From Alloprevotella sp. (lineage in GTDB: Bacteria; Bacteroidota; Bacteroidia; Bacteroidales; Bacteroidaceae): DNA of 6,055 bases. Under the pieces are notes generated by a model, which worked only from the letters and a program-made list of their open reading frames with translations, was not told the DNA's origin and made no database searches. The position numbers and the translations under genes are program-made. Location of the stretch: the NCBI GenBank assembly GCA_015259235.1, contig JABZGM010000129.1, positions 1-6,055 of the forward strand. The letters run 5' to 3'. Shown piece after piece: positions 1 to 5,490 of the stretch; position 1 is the stretch's first letter, and every line of letters starts with the position of its first letter.

Positions 1-32
1 GTATAGACTGAGCTAAAGACATACAAATGGAC

Positions 33-128
33 TGACTCATTGACCAACTGACTCATTGACTAACTGACCAACTGACTAATTGACTCATTGACTCATTGAC
101 TAATTGACTAACTGACTAATTGACTTAA
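33..128. repeat. 12 tandem octamers, consensus TGACYMAY
   Basis: Twelve contiguous 8-bp units lie in exact register. TGACTCAT occurs at 33, 49, 81 and 89; TGACCAAC at 41 and 65; TGACTAAC at 57 and 105; TGACTAAT at 73, 97 and 113; and a diverged TGACTTAA at 121. The first four bases never vary, while the last four vary between only a few forms. There are no spacers. The array ends 58 bp before the start of a ParA-like gene. Arrays of short tandem repeats upstream of parA operons are typical operators or centromeres for ribbon-helix-helix partner proteins; that role here is inference. A neutral microsatellite is the alternative. Confidence 0.95.
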
Positions 129-144
129 GTCTATGAGTCTATAT
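129..144. repeat. Two further octamers GTCTATGA/GTCTATAT in phase with the array
   Basis: Directly after the TGAC array the 8-bp period continues for two units of different sequence, GTCTATGA (129-136) and GTCTATAT (137-144). The octamer AGTCTATA at 136-143 occurs in inverted orientation as TATAGACT at 2-9, so related sequences flank the array on both sides in opposite orientation. The function is unknown; these could mark the edges of a protein-binding array or overlap the promoter of the tra operon. Confidence 0.6.
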
Positions 145-186
145 AGAGAAAAGTCAAAGCATTACGACCTATAAACACGATTCATT

Positions 187-984
187 ATGCAACAGAAAGT
201 ATCACGACCTCTATTTTTAGGCTTCGCTTCTCAAAAAGGTGGAGTGGGAAAAAGCAGTTTAGCCGAAGTCTTGGCTGCGGTGCTGTATTATGAGCGTGGG
301 ATTCCTCTTGTTGTCATGGATTGTGACGCAACTCAAGAGTCGTTCTATAAGTTACGAGAGCGCGAACGCGACCTTATCGAGTCGGATGCTAAGATACAAG
401 CTGAGATGAAAGCCTATTTCACGCGCTTAGGGAAACCTTCCTATACTATATTACGCGCCAAACCCGAAGATGCTCTCACGCTGGTGCAACAATATCTCGA
501 CACACAAGGAAGAGGAGAACAACTTGTGATTTTTGATTTCCCAGGACACGCCAGCACAGAGAGTTTGTTGCGCTTTTCTGTGGAAATGGATTTCATCATC
601 TCTCCCATCGAAGCCGACCCTCAGTCCTTAGCGTCTTCTTTTGCCTATGCTCGCACCATCCGTGATTTGGGATTAGGCTTTGAAGACGCACGCATTGAAG
701 ACTTCTTCTTTCTCTGGAATAAGGTAAATCGCAGTGCAAATCCCACGATTCAACAGGTCTTTACGGACTATGCCAAGCAAGAGGGTTTGAGTATGTTTGA
801 TACTTGCATCTATCATTCGGTGAAGATTGCACGAGAATTACAAGCTGCAGGAGGAGTCAAGACTTGTTTCCGCAGTTCTTATCTTGCGCCTGCTCCGATG
901 TATCGCGCTGCCCTTGGCATTGATGCGTGGGTGGATGAGGTGATGGAGAAGTTACACCTTATAAATCTAAAGTCTGATGAGTAG
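187..984 (+). CDS. traA: ParA/MinD-family ATPase, conjugative transposon TraA
   Basis: This is a 265-residue P-loop ATPase of the ParA/MinD family, usually the first gene of Bacteroidales CTnDOT-type tra operons. The deviant Walker A motif KGGVGKSS is at residues 17-24, with signature lysine K17 and phosphate-binding K22. The switch-like DCDATQ follows at 45-50, and Walker B is VIFDFPG at 114-120 (D117). The protein is cytosolic, with no membrane segment. Family members bind DNA non-specifically as ATP dimers and position plasmids or protein complexes; in this element a role in DNA handling or transfer-machinery placement is inferred. The ATG at 187 puts the P-loop at the normal distance from the N-terminus. 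The stop overlaps the start of the next gene by 8 bp, indicating one operon. An octamer array lies upstream. No TAnnTTTG promoter was found between the array and the start. Confidence 0.9.
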   Translation: MQQKVSRPLFLGFASQKGGVGKSSLAEVLAAVLYYERGIPLVVMDCDATQESFYKLRERERDLIESDAKIQAEMKAYFTRLGKPSYTILRAKPEDALTLVQQYLDTQGRGEQLVIFDFPGHASTESLLRFSVEMDFIISPIEADPQSLASSFAYARTIRDLGLGFEDARIEDFFFLWNKVNRSANPTIQQVFTDYAKQEGLSMFDTCIYHSVKIARELQAAGGVKTCFRSSYLAPAPMYRAALGIDAWVDEVMEKLHLINLKSDE

Positions 985-1402
985 TCTGAAGGAACAACGC
1001 GATAAAATTTTCCAAGAGAAGCTCCAAGAATTGGGGGATATGGGTACGAAGGAACGAACACTAGAAGATGCGCCTTTCTATGATAAGCCCGTAACTTCCC
1101 TTGCGCTTCCTCCAAAAGAGAAAAAGGAGGAGGAAATCACGAGTGAGTCCACATCAACGATTTCATTTTCTCAATATGCAGACCTCTATTTGACCGCCAA
1201 TAGTACCAAAGGTGCGAAATCGGGATTCACCATTCGCACAGAGGTGTTGCAAACACTGCGGCACGTGCTGAGTGATTTGCGGTCTGACACGACACTCTCG
1301 AGTTACATTGAACGCATTATTGTGGAACATCTTCGCACGCACCAACAATTGCTCAATAAGGAAATTGTCAAACGCAAGAAGGAACAAACCATACAACTAT
1401 GA
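977..1402 (+). CDS. DUF3408-like conjugative transposon protein, ribbon-helix-helix-like C-terminus (TraB/TraC position)
   Basis: This 141-residue protein has a charged, low-complexity N-terminal half (about 1-65) and a compact C-terminal part (about 82-130). The C-terminal part begins with a short strand-like SGFTIR followed by two helices containing SSYIERIIVEHL, a pattern resembling ribbon-helix-helix DNA-binding domains and matching the DUF3408 proteins that follow TraA in Bacteroidales conjugative transposons. The family assignment is by recalled resemblance, without a search. CTnDOT-type elements often carry two such genes; only one is seen here. The start overlaps traA by 8 bp and the stop overlaps the next start in ATGA, so translation is probably coupled. 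As partner of the ParA-like protein it is the natural candidate to bind the octamer array upstream; that is inference. Confidence 0.75.
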   Translation: MSSLKEQRDKIFQEKLQELGDMGTKERTLEDAPFYDKPVTSLALPPKEKKEEEITSESTSTISFSQYADLYLTANSTKGAKSGFTIRTEVLQTLRHVLSDLRSDTTLSSYIERIIVEHLRTHQQLLNKEIVKRKKEQTIQL

Positions 1403-2142
1403 TTACTGCTTTTCTACTCAATATTTTGCTCCTTTTCTCCATCCTTTGGGTGGCGATGGGACTGGTTTATACCTTTCATCGTTGGAGAAATGGATATTCA
1501 ACTCAACAGAAAGTTGTACCTCAAGCTGATACGCAGCAAGATACAGCCAAAACTTCTGAAGAGCATATCCTTGTGGGCAAAAGCAAAGGATTGACGACAC
1601 AAATTATTGCTACGACTTCCGATGTGGAAGCCACAGGAAAATCTAGTGAGGAGTCGGTTAATGTGGCTAGCCAAAGTACAGTAACGGAGCCAGTAACAGA
1701 TTCTTTACAACAAGAAGATGCAGAAGACTCCCACGAACAGACCGAAGAGAGTGAAATCGCGGTGGACTATACCTTAGAAGAAGTGGATGAGGAGGAAGTG
1801 CTTCGCGAAGAAATCCTTTGGCAAGACAATGCTACTACCGATGTTTCGCCCACTAGCATTCTCACTCGCGACTTAGTGCGATTGAATCATTGGCACAAAC
1901 AAGATGATAGTCTTGATGAGGAGGACGAAACGGAAGTTGTCCATACGCTCCAAAGTCTGAAAGGTACGGACTTATTGGCGCAATATAAAGCCCAACTCTC
2001 CCAAGAAGAAAGGGTGCATCAGAAACTCTTGCAAGCCATTGACAAGGCTGAAACAGAAGAACAAGAAGGAGAAACTACAGCACGGTTTTTCTCGGGAGAT
2101 AAGACTGAAACCACTGCGCATCCTCTCGATTATTATCTGTAA
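1399..2142 (+). CDS. TraD-like membrane-anchored acidic protein of the tra operon
   Basis: This 247-residue protein has a single N-terminal membrane segment (residues about 4-25) followed by basic residues HRWR, which suggests a cytoplasmic C-terminal domain. Residues about 40-170 form a long linker rich in Glu, Asp, Ser, Thr and Gln, likely disordered. A more ordered part, about 150-220, contains LQSLKGTDLL followed by a helical stretch. The position just before traE and the pattern (membrane anchor, acidic linker, small helical domain with an L-x-G-T-[DE]-L-like motif) match the gene commonly called TraD in Bacteroidales conjugative transposons. I have not confirmed this by alignment, so no symbol is given. 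The biochemical role is unknown; a scaffold of the mating apparatus is possible. The start codon overlaps the upstream stop (ATGA). A structured 140-bp gap follows. Confidence 0.65.
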   Translation: MITAFLLNILLLFSILWVAMGLVYTFHRWRNGYSTQQKVVPQADTQQDTAKTSEEHILVGKSKGLTTQIIATTSDVEATGKSSEESVNVASQSTVTEPVTDSLQQEDAEDSHEQTEESEIAVDYTLEEVDEEEVLREEILWQDNATTDVSPTSILTRDLVRLNHWHKQDDSLDEEDETEVVHTLQSLKGTDLLAQYKAQLSQEERVHQKLLQAIDKAETEEQEGETTARFFSGDKTETTAHPLDYYL

Positions 2143-2161
2143 AACCATCTATTCGGAACAG

Positions 2162-2236
2162 GAGAACACTGCGGAGGTGTGAGGTTACACACTCATTCTT
2201 CCATTACTAGAGCCTACAATACCTCCCTCTGTTCTC
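2162..2236 (+). other. Interrupted long inverted repeat between the traD-like gene and traE
   Basis: GAGAACA (2162-2168) is complementary to TGTTCTC (2230-2236), and GGAGGT (2173-2178) to ACCTCC (2221-2226). Two further pairs (2179-2180 with 2219-2220, one of them G-T) extend the second arm. The arms are separated by a small 4/3-base internal loop, giving about 15 pairs around a loop of about 38 bases. GTGTG/CACAC (2177-2181/2188-2192) offers a competing small hairpin. The sequence after the outer arm is C- and T-mixed without a T-run, so it is not a standard terminator. It lies wholly in the gap between two tra genes and may be an mRNA processing, attenuation or protein-binding site; the role is inferred. 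Confidence 0.5.
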
Positions 2237-2282
2237 ACTTCCACTCTCTCCCTAGCAATAATCACATTTAATTTCTATCAAT

Positions 2283-2588
2283 ATGAAGACAACAAAGAAA
2301 CTTTCTCTCGTGCTTCTCGCCCTCTTTCTCGTATCGGCAGGAGCTTATGCCCAAGGTAACGGTATGGCAGGTATCAATGCAGCCACTAAAATGGTGACTT
2401 CCTACTTTGATCCTGGCACAAAACTCATCTATGCCATCGGTGCTGTCGTTGGTCTGATTGGTGGCATCAAGGTCTACAACAAGTTTTCCAGCGGTGATCC
2501 CGATACGAGCAAGACGGCTGCCTCTTGGTTTGGAGCTTGTATCTTCCTCATTGTGGCAGCAACCATCCTTCGTAGCTTCTTCCTCTAA
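2283..2588 (+). CDS. traE: TraE, DUF4134 conjugative transposon membrane protein
   Basis: This 101-residue protein strongly resembles TraE (DUF4134) of CTnDOT-type elements, a small hydrophobic subunit of the type IV secretion-like mating channel often compared with VirB2/VirB3-class subunits. An N-terminal signal peptide (KTTKK, then a hydrophobic stretch to about residue 20, likely cleavage after AYA at 21-23) precedes the mature part. The family-typical stretches are SYFDPGTKLIYAIGAVVGLI (40-59), KVYNKFSSGDPDTSKTAA (63-80) and WFGACIFLIVAATILRSFFL (82-101). Two membrane helices are predicted at about 47-63 and 82-99. The length is normal for the family. The ATG at 2283 is chosen because it supplies the complete signal peptide. 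The stop TAA shares its last base with the traF ATG. Confidence 0.93.
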   Translation: MKTTKKLSLVLLALFLVSAGAYAQGNGMAGINAATKMVTSYFDPGTKLIYAIGAVVGLIGGIKVYNKFSSGDPDTSKTAASWFGACIFLIVAATILRSFFL

Positions 2589-2917
2589 TGGCATCGTGGG
2601 ACATCAATAAGGGAATAGGTCGTACGGTGGAGTTTAAGGGTTTGAAAGCGCAATACCTCTTCCTCTTTGCCGGAGGACTCTTGGCGGTTTTCGTGCTTGT
2701 GGTCGTATGCTATCTCTGCGGTATGAGTCAGTGGCTGTGCTTAGGTATCGGCTTAGTGGGTGCCACGCTTGTTGTGTGGCAAACGTTTGCCATGAACCGC
2801 AAGTATGGTCAGTATGGACTGATGAAGCAAGGGGCAATTCGTATGCATCCGCGATATCTTATTAACCGCCGTACGGTCTATCACCTCATTAGGGATGCTC
2901 ACATAGCATGGCACTAG
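2588..2917 (+). CDS. traF: TraF, DUF4133 conjugative transposon membrane protein
   Basis: This 109-residue protein resembles TraF (DUF4133), a small inner-membrane component of the Bacteroidales mating apparatus that pairs with TraE. The family-typical N-terminus INKGIGR (6-12) and EFKGL (15-19) is followed by two hydrophobic helices at about 22-43 and 48-68, then a basic tail with KYGQYGLMK (72-80) and HPRYLINRR (87-95). The length is normal, although the last residues (DAHIAWH) look unconstrained and are followed by an unusual spacer rather than traG at close distance. The start overlaps the traE stop by one base (TAATG), which implies translational coupling. The function in the channel is known only by family association. 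Confidence 0.92.
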   Translation: MASWDINKGIGRTVEFKGLKAQYLFLFAGGLLAVFVLVVVCYLCGMSQWLCLGIGLVGATLVVWQTFAMNRKYGQYGLMKQGAIRMHPRYLINRRTVYHLIRDAHIAWH

Positions 2918-2990
2918 CGTCGTTACTTCGACATTCGGGCTAGTCACGTACTTCAAGTACGCTCCTTCGCCCTCTGTCTCAGTGCCTAGC
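2910..2990. other. Structured traF-traG spacer with several inverted repeats
   Basis: The 126 bp between traF (stop at 2915-2917) and traG (start 3044) is much longer than elsewhere in this operon and is dense in complementary segments. GGCACT (2910-2915) pairs with AGTGCC (2981-2986), ACTAGC straddling the traF stop pairs with GCTAGT (2939-2944), GTCG (2919-2922) pairs with CGAC (2929-2932), and CGTACTT (2947-2953) pairs with AAGTACG (2955-2961) around one central base. No open frame of note and no T-run is present. It might be a regulatory RNA structure or a small non-coding repeat that landed behind traF; both are inference. Confidence 0.5.
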
Positions 2991-3043
2991 TATTACCGCA
3001 CTCTGCGAACATTCCTCGTAACCTCAAACAAAAACACGAACAT

Positions 3044-3619
3044 ATGCGCAACACCAGCAAGATAAGTACGCTCGAAGCTAAGTTTCCTCTATTGGCGGTG
3101 GAAAACGGTTGCCTTGTGAGCAAGGATGCAGACCTAACTATTGCCTTTAAGTTGGAACTTCCCGAACTCTTCACCGTGACAGAGAGTGAATATGAAGCGA
3201 TGCACTCGGCTTGGCATAAGGCGATAAAGGTGCTCCCCAATTACAGCATCGTGCATAAGCAGGATTGGTTTATCCAAGAAAACTATGCTCCCGAACTCAA
3301 TAAGGGAGAACTCAGTTTTCTGGCTCGTGCTTCGGAGCGACATTTCAATGAGCGACCTTACCTCCATCACGCGGTTTATCTCTTTCTCACCAAAACGACC
3401 AAGAAGCGCATGGCACAGCAGAGTAATTTCTCTGCCTTGTGCCGTGGGCATCTCATCCCCAAAGACATCGAAGATAAGGAAGCGGTGGCAAAATTCTTGG
3501 AAGCCGTAGACCAATTTGAGCGGATTATCAATGATAGTGAACAGATAAGGGTTAGCCGTATGACAGAAGAAAAATTGGTGGGGACAAAGGAAAAAGGCGG
3601 TTTGCTACCTGCCGTTTGA
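3044..3619 (+). pseudogene. traG: TraG (VirB4-like conjugation ATPase), N-terminal fragment only
   Basis: The 191-residue open frame matches the N-terminal part of TraG, the VirB4/TraC-like ATPase that energises the Bacteroidales mating channel. Recognisable segments are LEAKFPLLAVENGCLVSKDA (10-29), VLPNYSIVHKQDWF (63-76), ERHFNERPYL (98-107) and NDSEQIRVSRM (163-173). Normal proteins are roughly 800 residues long with Walker A and B motifs in the C-terminal half; none of that is present. Similarity ends after GGLL (185-188, coded up to 3607), and only PAV and a stop follow. Sequence beyond this point is restriction-modification cargo, so the gene was cut by an insertion or deletion. The ATG at 3044 is the family-typical start, before the RNTxK-type N-terminus. 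A stable product would lack ATPase activity. Confidence 0.88.
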
Positions 3620-3641
3620 AAATTATATGAAGCGCAACATT

Positions 3642-3669
3642 TTTGTTCTCAGAAAAATCACTATCTTTG
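3642..3669 (+). promoter_or_regulatory. Bacteroidetes-type promoter for the methyltransferase region
   Basis: TTTG (3642-3645) and TATCTTTG (3662-3669) match the Bacteroidetes -33 (TTTG) and -7 (TAnnTTTG) elements, with a 16-bp gap that is slightly shorter than the usual 18-20. The expected start of transcription, about 3675-3677, lies almost on top of the ATG at 3679, so the transcript would be leaderless or nearly so. As no promoter is visible before the HNH gene at 4269, this promoter may also serve it. Confidence 0.65.
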
Positions 3670-3678
3670 CTTTCGATT

Positions 3679-4245
3679 ATGCCAACAGTAGAACAATATA
3701 TTACAGAAAATAGCAAACGAATATCACACGTCAAGTCTTTGGTCAAAGAAAAAGCCAAAGACTTGATACTTATTCCAGACTCACAATAGACACCTCTGTC
3801 AAGAGGAAAATCTTGGAAAGATTTGGAGTTCTCTCATCCCAAAAGAACGATTAGGCTCGGTACAATGTTCAGCGGTATCGGAGCTATCGAATATGCCTTA
3901 CAACGGTTGAAATTGAAACATCGCATTATTTTCGCTGGTGATGTTGATGCAAATTGCAAGAAAAGCTATTTTGCCAACTATGATATAAAGGAGGAAGACT
4001 GGTTTGAGGATGCGAGAACCTTTGATGCACGGAAATATAAAGGACAGATTGATTTACTAGTTGGTGGTGCGCCATGTCAGGCTTTCTCAATGGTCGGTAA
4101 ACGCTTGGGATTTGAAGATGCACGAGGTACGCTGTTTTATGAGTTCGCACGTGTCATCAAAGAAACACAACCTAAGGTCTTTATTTTCGAGAATGTTAAA
4201 GGCTTAATCAATCACGACAAGGGTAGAACGTGGATGGTGATGTAA
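3679..4245 (+). pseudogene. C5-cytosine DNA methyltransferase, internal amber codon and C-terminal truncation
   Basis: An open frame begins at ATG 3679 (36 codons, MPTVEQYI...), hits TAG at 3787-3789, and continues in the same frame to TAA at 4245. Numbered from a TTG at 3823, the second part shows hallmark Dcm-family motifs: motif I FSGIG (16-20), motif IV GGAPCQAFS (81-89) with the catalytic Cys85, and motif VI ENV (123-125). It ends at 140 residues with HDKGRTWMVM. Motif VIII, the target recognition domain and motifs IX-X are missing; whole enzymes are generally above 300 residues. The family methylates cytosine C5 to protect DNA from the partner endonuclease. The shared frame and the promoter just before 3679 suggest 3679 was the original start; TTG 3823 is a poor alternative. 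Without the recognition domain, activity is not expected. Confidence 0.82.
3731..3766. repeat. Perfect 12-bp inverted repeat inside the methyltransferase 5' end
   Basis: TCAAGTCTTTGG (3731-3742) and CCAAAGACTTGA (3755-3766) are exact reverse complements separated by 12 bases (3743-3754); a G-T pair (3730/3767) can extend the stem. It begins about 50 bp downstream of the ATG at 3679 and lies in codons for KSLVKEKAKDLI. As DNA it is a two-fold symmetric site suited to a dimeric regulator; as RNA it forms a strong hairpin near the 5' end of the transcript. No T-run follows, so it is not a terminator. Autoregulation of a restriction-modification gene is possible but inferred. Confidence 0.75.
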
Positions 4246-4268
4246 ATTCCATCTTAAATTGAATTATT

Positions 4269-5045
4269 ATGGCATCAATCAGAAAATGGAACAGGGAAGA
4301 AATGATATTGGCACTTAACCTTTATCTAAAAATTCCTTTCAGCAAAATGGGAAGTACAAATCCCGCCATTGTTGATTTAGCAAAACTTATCGGTAGAAGC
4401 AGTAATGCCGTTGCTTTACGACTGGTGAATTATGCATCCTGCGACCCCATCCTGCGTTCTCGTGGAATAAAGGGAATGGAAAATGGGAAACAACAGTGTC
4501 TTCCTTATTGGAATGAATTTATAAACGACCGTGCCAAATTAATTTTTGAAAGCGAGCAAATACTTGCAAAATATCAAGAAGTATCTATAGAAATCAAATT
4601 CAAAGATATTCTTTCGGATATACCAACAGGATTACAAGGCGAAACACGCCTAACAGAAGTAAAAACCCGCGTAAATCAGTCGGTATTCCGAGAACTGGTA
4701 TTAGCGAACTATAATTCAAAATGCGCCATTACTGGAATAGATGTTCCTGAATTATTAGTTGCAAGCCACATTCTTCCATGGGCAACCAATGAAAAAGAAA
4801 GACTTAACCCAGCAAATGGAATATGCTTGTCTATGCTGTGGGACAAGGCATTTGACAAAGGTCTTATAGGCATAAAACCTGATTATACGATTATTTTCTC
4901 TGAGCGCATACGTAGTTATTCAGCCAAGGATTTTTATGATAACTATTTTGCGGCTATTGAAGGACATAAACTAAATCTTCCAAGCAAGTATCTCCCATGT
5001 CAGGATTTCTTAGAGTGGCATCGGAACAACATATTTTCCCATTAG
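4269..5045 (+). CDS. HNH endonuclease (HNH_2-type) with N-terminal helical domain
   Basis: This 258-residue protein resembles stand-alone HNH restriction-type endonucleases. The N-terminal region (about 1-60, with WNREEMILALNLYL at 7-20, LAKLIGRSSNAVALRL at 37-52 and a conserved-looking NYASCDP) resembles a helix-turn-helix-like module seen in this group. A connecting segment follows. The C-terminal nuclease domain has Cys152, LLVASHILPW (162-171) with His167, RLNPANGICL (178-187) with Asn180/Asn183, and LWDKAFDKGLI (190-200). The end FLEWHRNNIF (247-256) is typical of the family, so the C-terminus is complete. It would cut DNA in the cytoplasm; specificity is unknown. No partner methyltransferase is intact nearby. 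The gene is visibly more A+T-rich than the tra genes. The ATG at 4269 starts 23 bp after the methyltransferase stop, with no Shine-Dalgarno. Its stop overlaps that of a convergent gene. Confidence 0.82.
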   Translation: MASIRKWNREEMILALNLYLKIPFSKMGSTNPAIVDLAKLIGRSSNAVALRLVNYASCDPILRSRGIKGMENGKQQCLPYWNEFINDRAKLIFESEQILAKYQEVSIEIKFKDILSDIPTGLQGETRLTEVKTRVNQSVFRELVLANYNSKCAITGIDVPELLVASHILPWATNEKERLNPANGICLSMLWDKAFDKGLIGIKPDYTIIFSERIRSYSAKDFYDNYFAAIEGHKLNLPSKYLPCQDFLEWHRNNIFSH

Positions 5046-5417
5046 TCCAAAAGAAGATTGTAAATCAACAAGTCGCATAGTTTTTCAAGAGAGAAAACTG
5101 GGGTTACTTTATTCAATCTCTTGTCCAAGCTGCGAATAGCTGTTTTTTCTTTGTCCCAATCACCTTCAATCATACAAAGCGTTGCAACGCCACCATAACC
5201 AGCATTACGCACAATCGCGCATTTCTGCCCATTGACATAAAGTGTGGCTATATACGGAGTAGTTTCTTATTGTTATAGGTGAGGCTTTGATGCTTCCTAT
5301 CCGAATGAGAATGTTGTCAATTTCCACCAAACAACTCTTTTGATTATTTTTAGAACAATACACATAGATACCTTGGGCGGTCAATCTTTTAATAAGTTGC
5401 CTTTGCTCGTCTGTCAT
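5042..5417 (-). pseudogene. Unknown small protein, convergent to the HNH gene, one frameshift
   Basis: On the minus strand an ATG at 5417-5415 opens MTDEQRQLIKRL... The frame is plausible for 51 residues up to SPITIR. It then loses sense and stops at 5205, while the next frame continues with TPYIATLYVNGQKCAIVRN to a TAA at 5044-5042. Removing one base from the run of three A (5265-5263) joins both parts into a 124-residue protein with no internal stop, ending KLCDLLIYNLLLD. A near-perfect promoter precedes the start and the stop overlaps the HNH stop by three bases, which supports a real gene. I do not recognise the family; the pattern Y-V-N-G-Q-K ... N-A-G-Y-G-G recalls small uncharacterised Bacteroidetes proteins. 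The frameshift may be a true mutation or a sequencing error. Confidence 0.7.
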
Positions 5418-5441
5418 AGATACAATCTTAATCGCTTTTTG

Positions 5442-5472
5442 CAAAGTTAGTGTTAGCAATACAAATACCAAA
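5442..5472 (-). promoter_or_regulatory. Bacteroidetes-type promoter, minus strand
   Basis: Read on the minus strand, TTTG (5472-5469) is followed after exactly 19 bp by TAACTTTG (5449-5442), matching the TTTG and TAnnTTTG elements at standard spacing. Transcription would start near 5435, giving a leader of about 18 bases before the ATG at 5417. This fixes the start of the minus-strand gene at MTDEQ rather than at the upstream ATG (5471), which lies inside the promoter. Confidence 0.75.
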
Positions 5473-5490
5473 AACTTCTACTATTCTTTT

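Noticed and set aside
33..96. TGACTCA as a eukaryotic AP-1-type site
   Set aside because: The match follows from the octamer itself; the surrounding genes are bacterial, so it carries no meaning.
33..128. CRISPR array
   Set aside because: The 8-bp units are directly adjacent, with no spacers, and far shorter than CRISPR repeats.
2268..2594. Minus-strand open frame of 108 codons across traE
   Set aside because: It is antisense to the well-matched TraE protein, and its composition (many Cys, His and Asp) is typical of a shadow frame.
2947..2961. Rho-independent terminator formed by CGTACTT/AAGTACG
   Set aside because: The loop is a single base, or five bases if the stem is shortened, and C-rich sequence follows rather than a T-run.
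3134..3514. Minus-strand open frame of 126 codons within traG
   Set aside because: It is the shadow of a plus-strand frame with strong TraG similarity.
3793..3806. Terminator hairpin CCTCT-GTCA-AGAGG after the amber codon
   Set aside because: The five-base stem is weak and is followed by an A-run, not a T-run, on the coding strand.
3823..4245. TTG at 3823 as the true methyltransferase start
   Set aside because: The same frame continues upstream through the amber codon to an ATG sitting right after a strong promoter; no start signal is seen near 3823.
5418..5471. Extending the minus-strand gene to the ATG at 5471
   Set aside because: The added 18 codons coincide with the TTTG and TAnnTTTG promoter elements, so they are unlikely to be translated.
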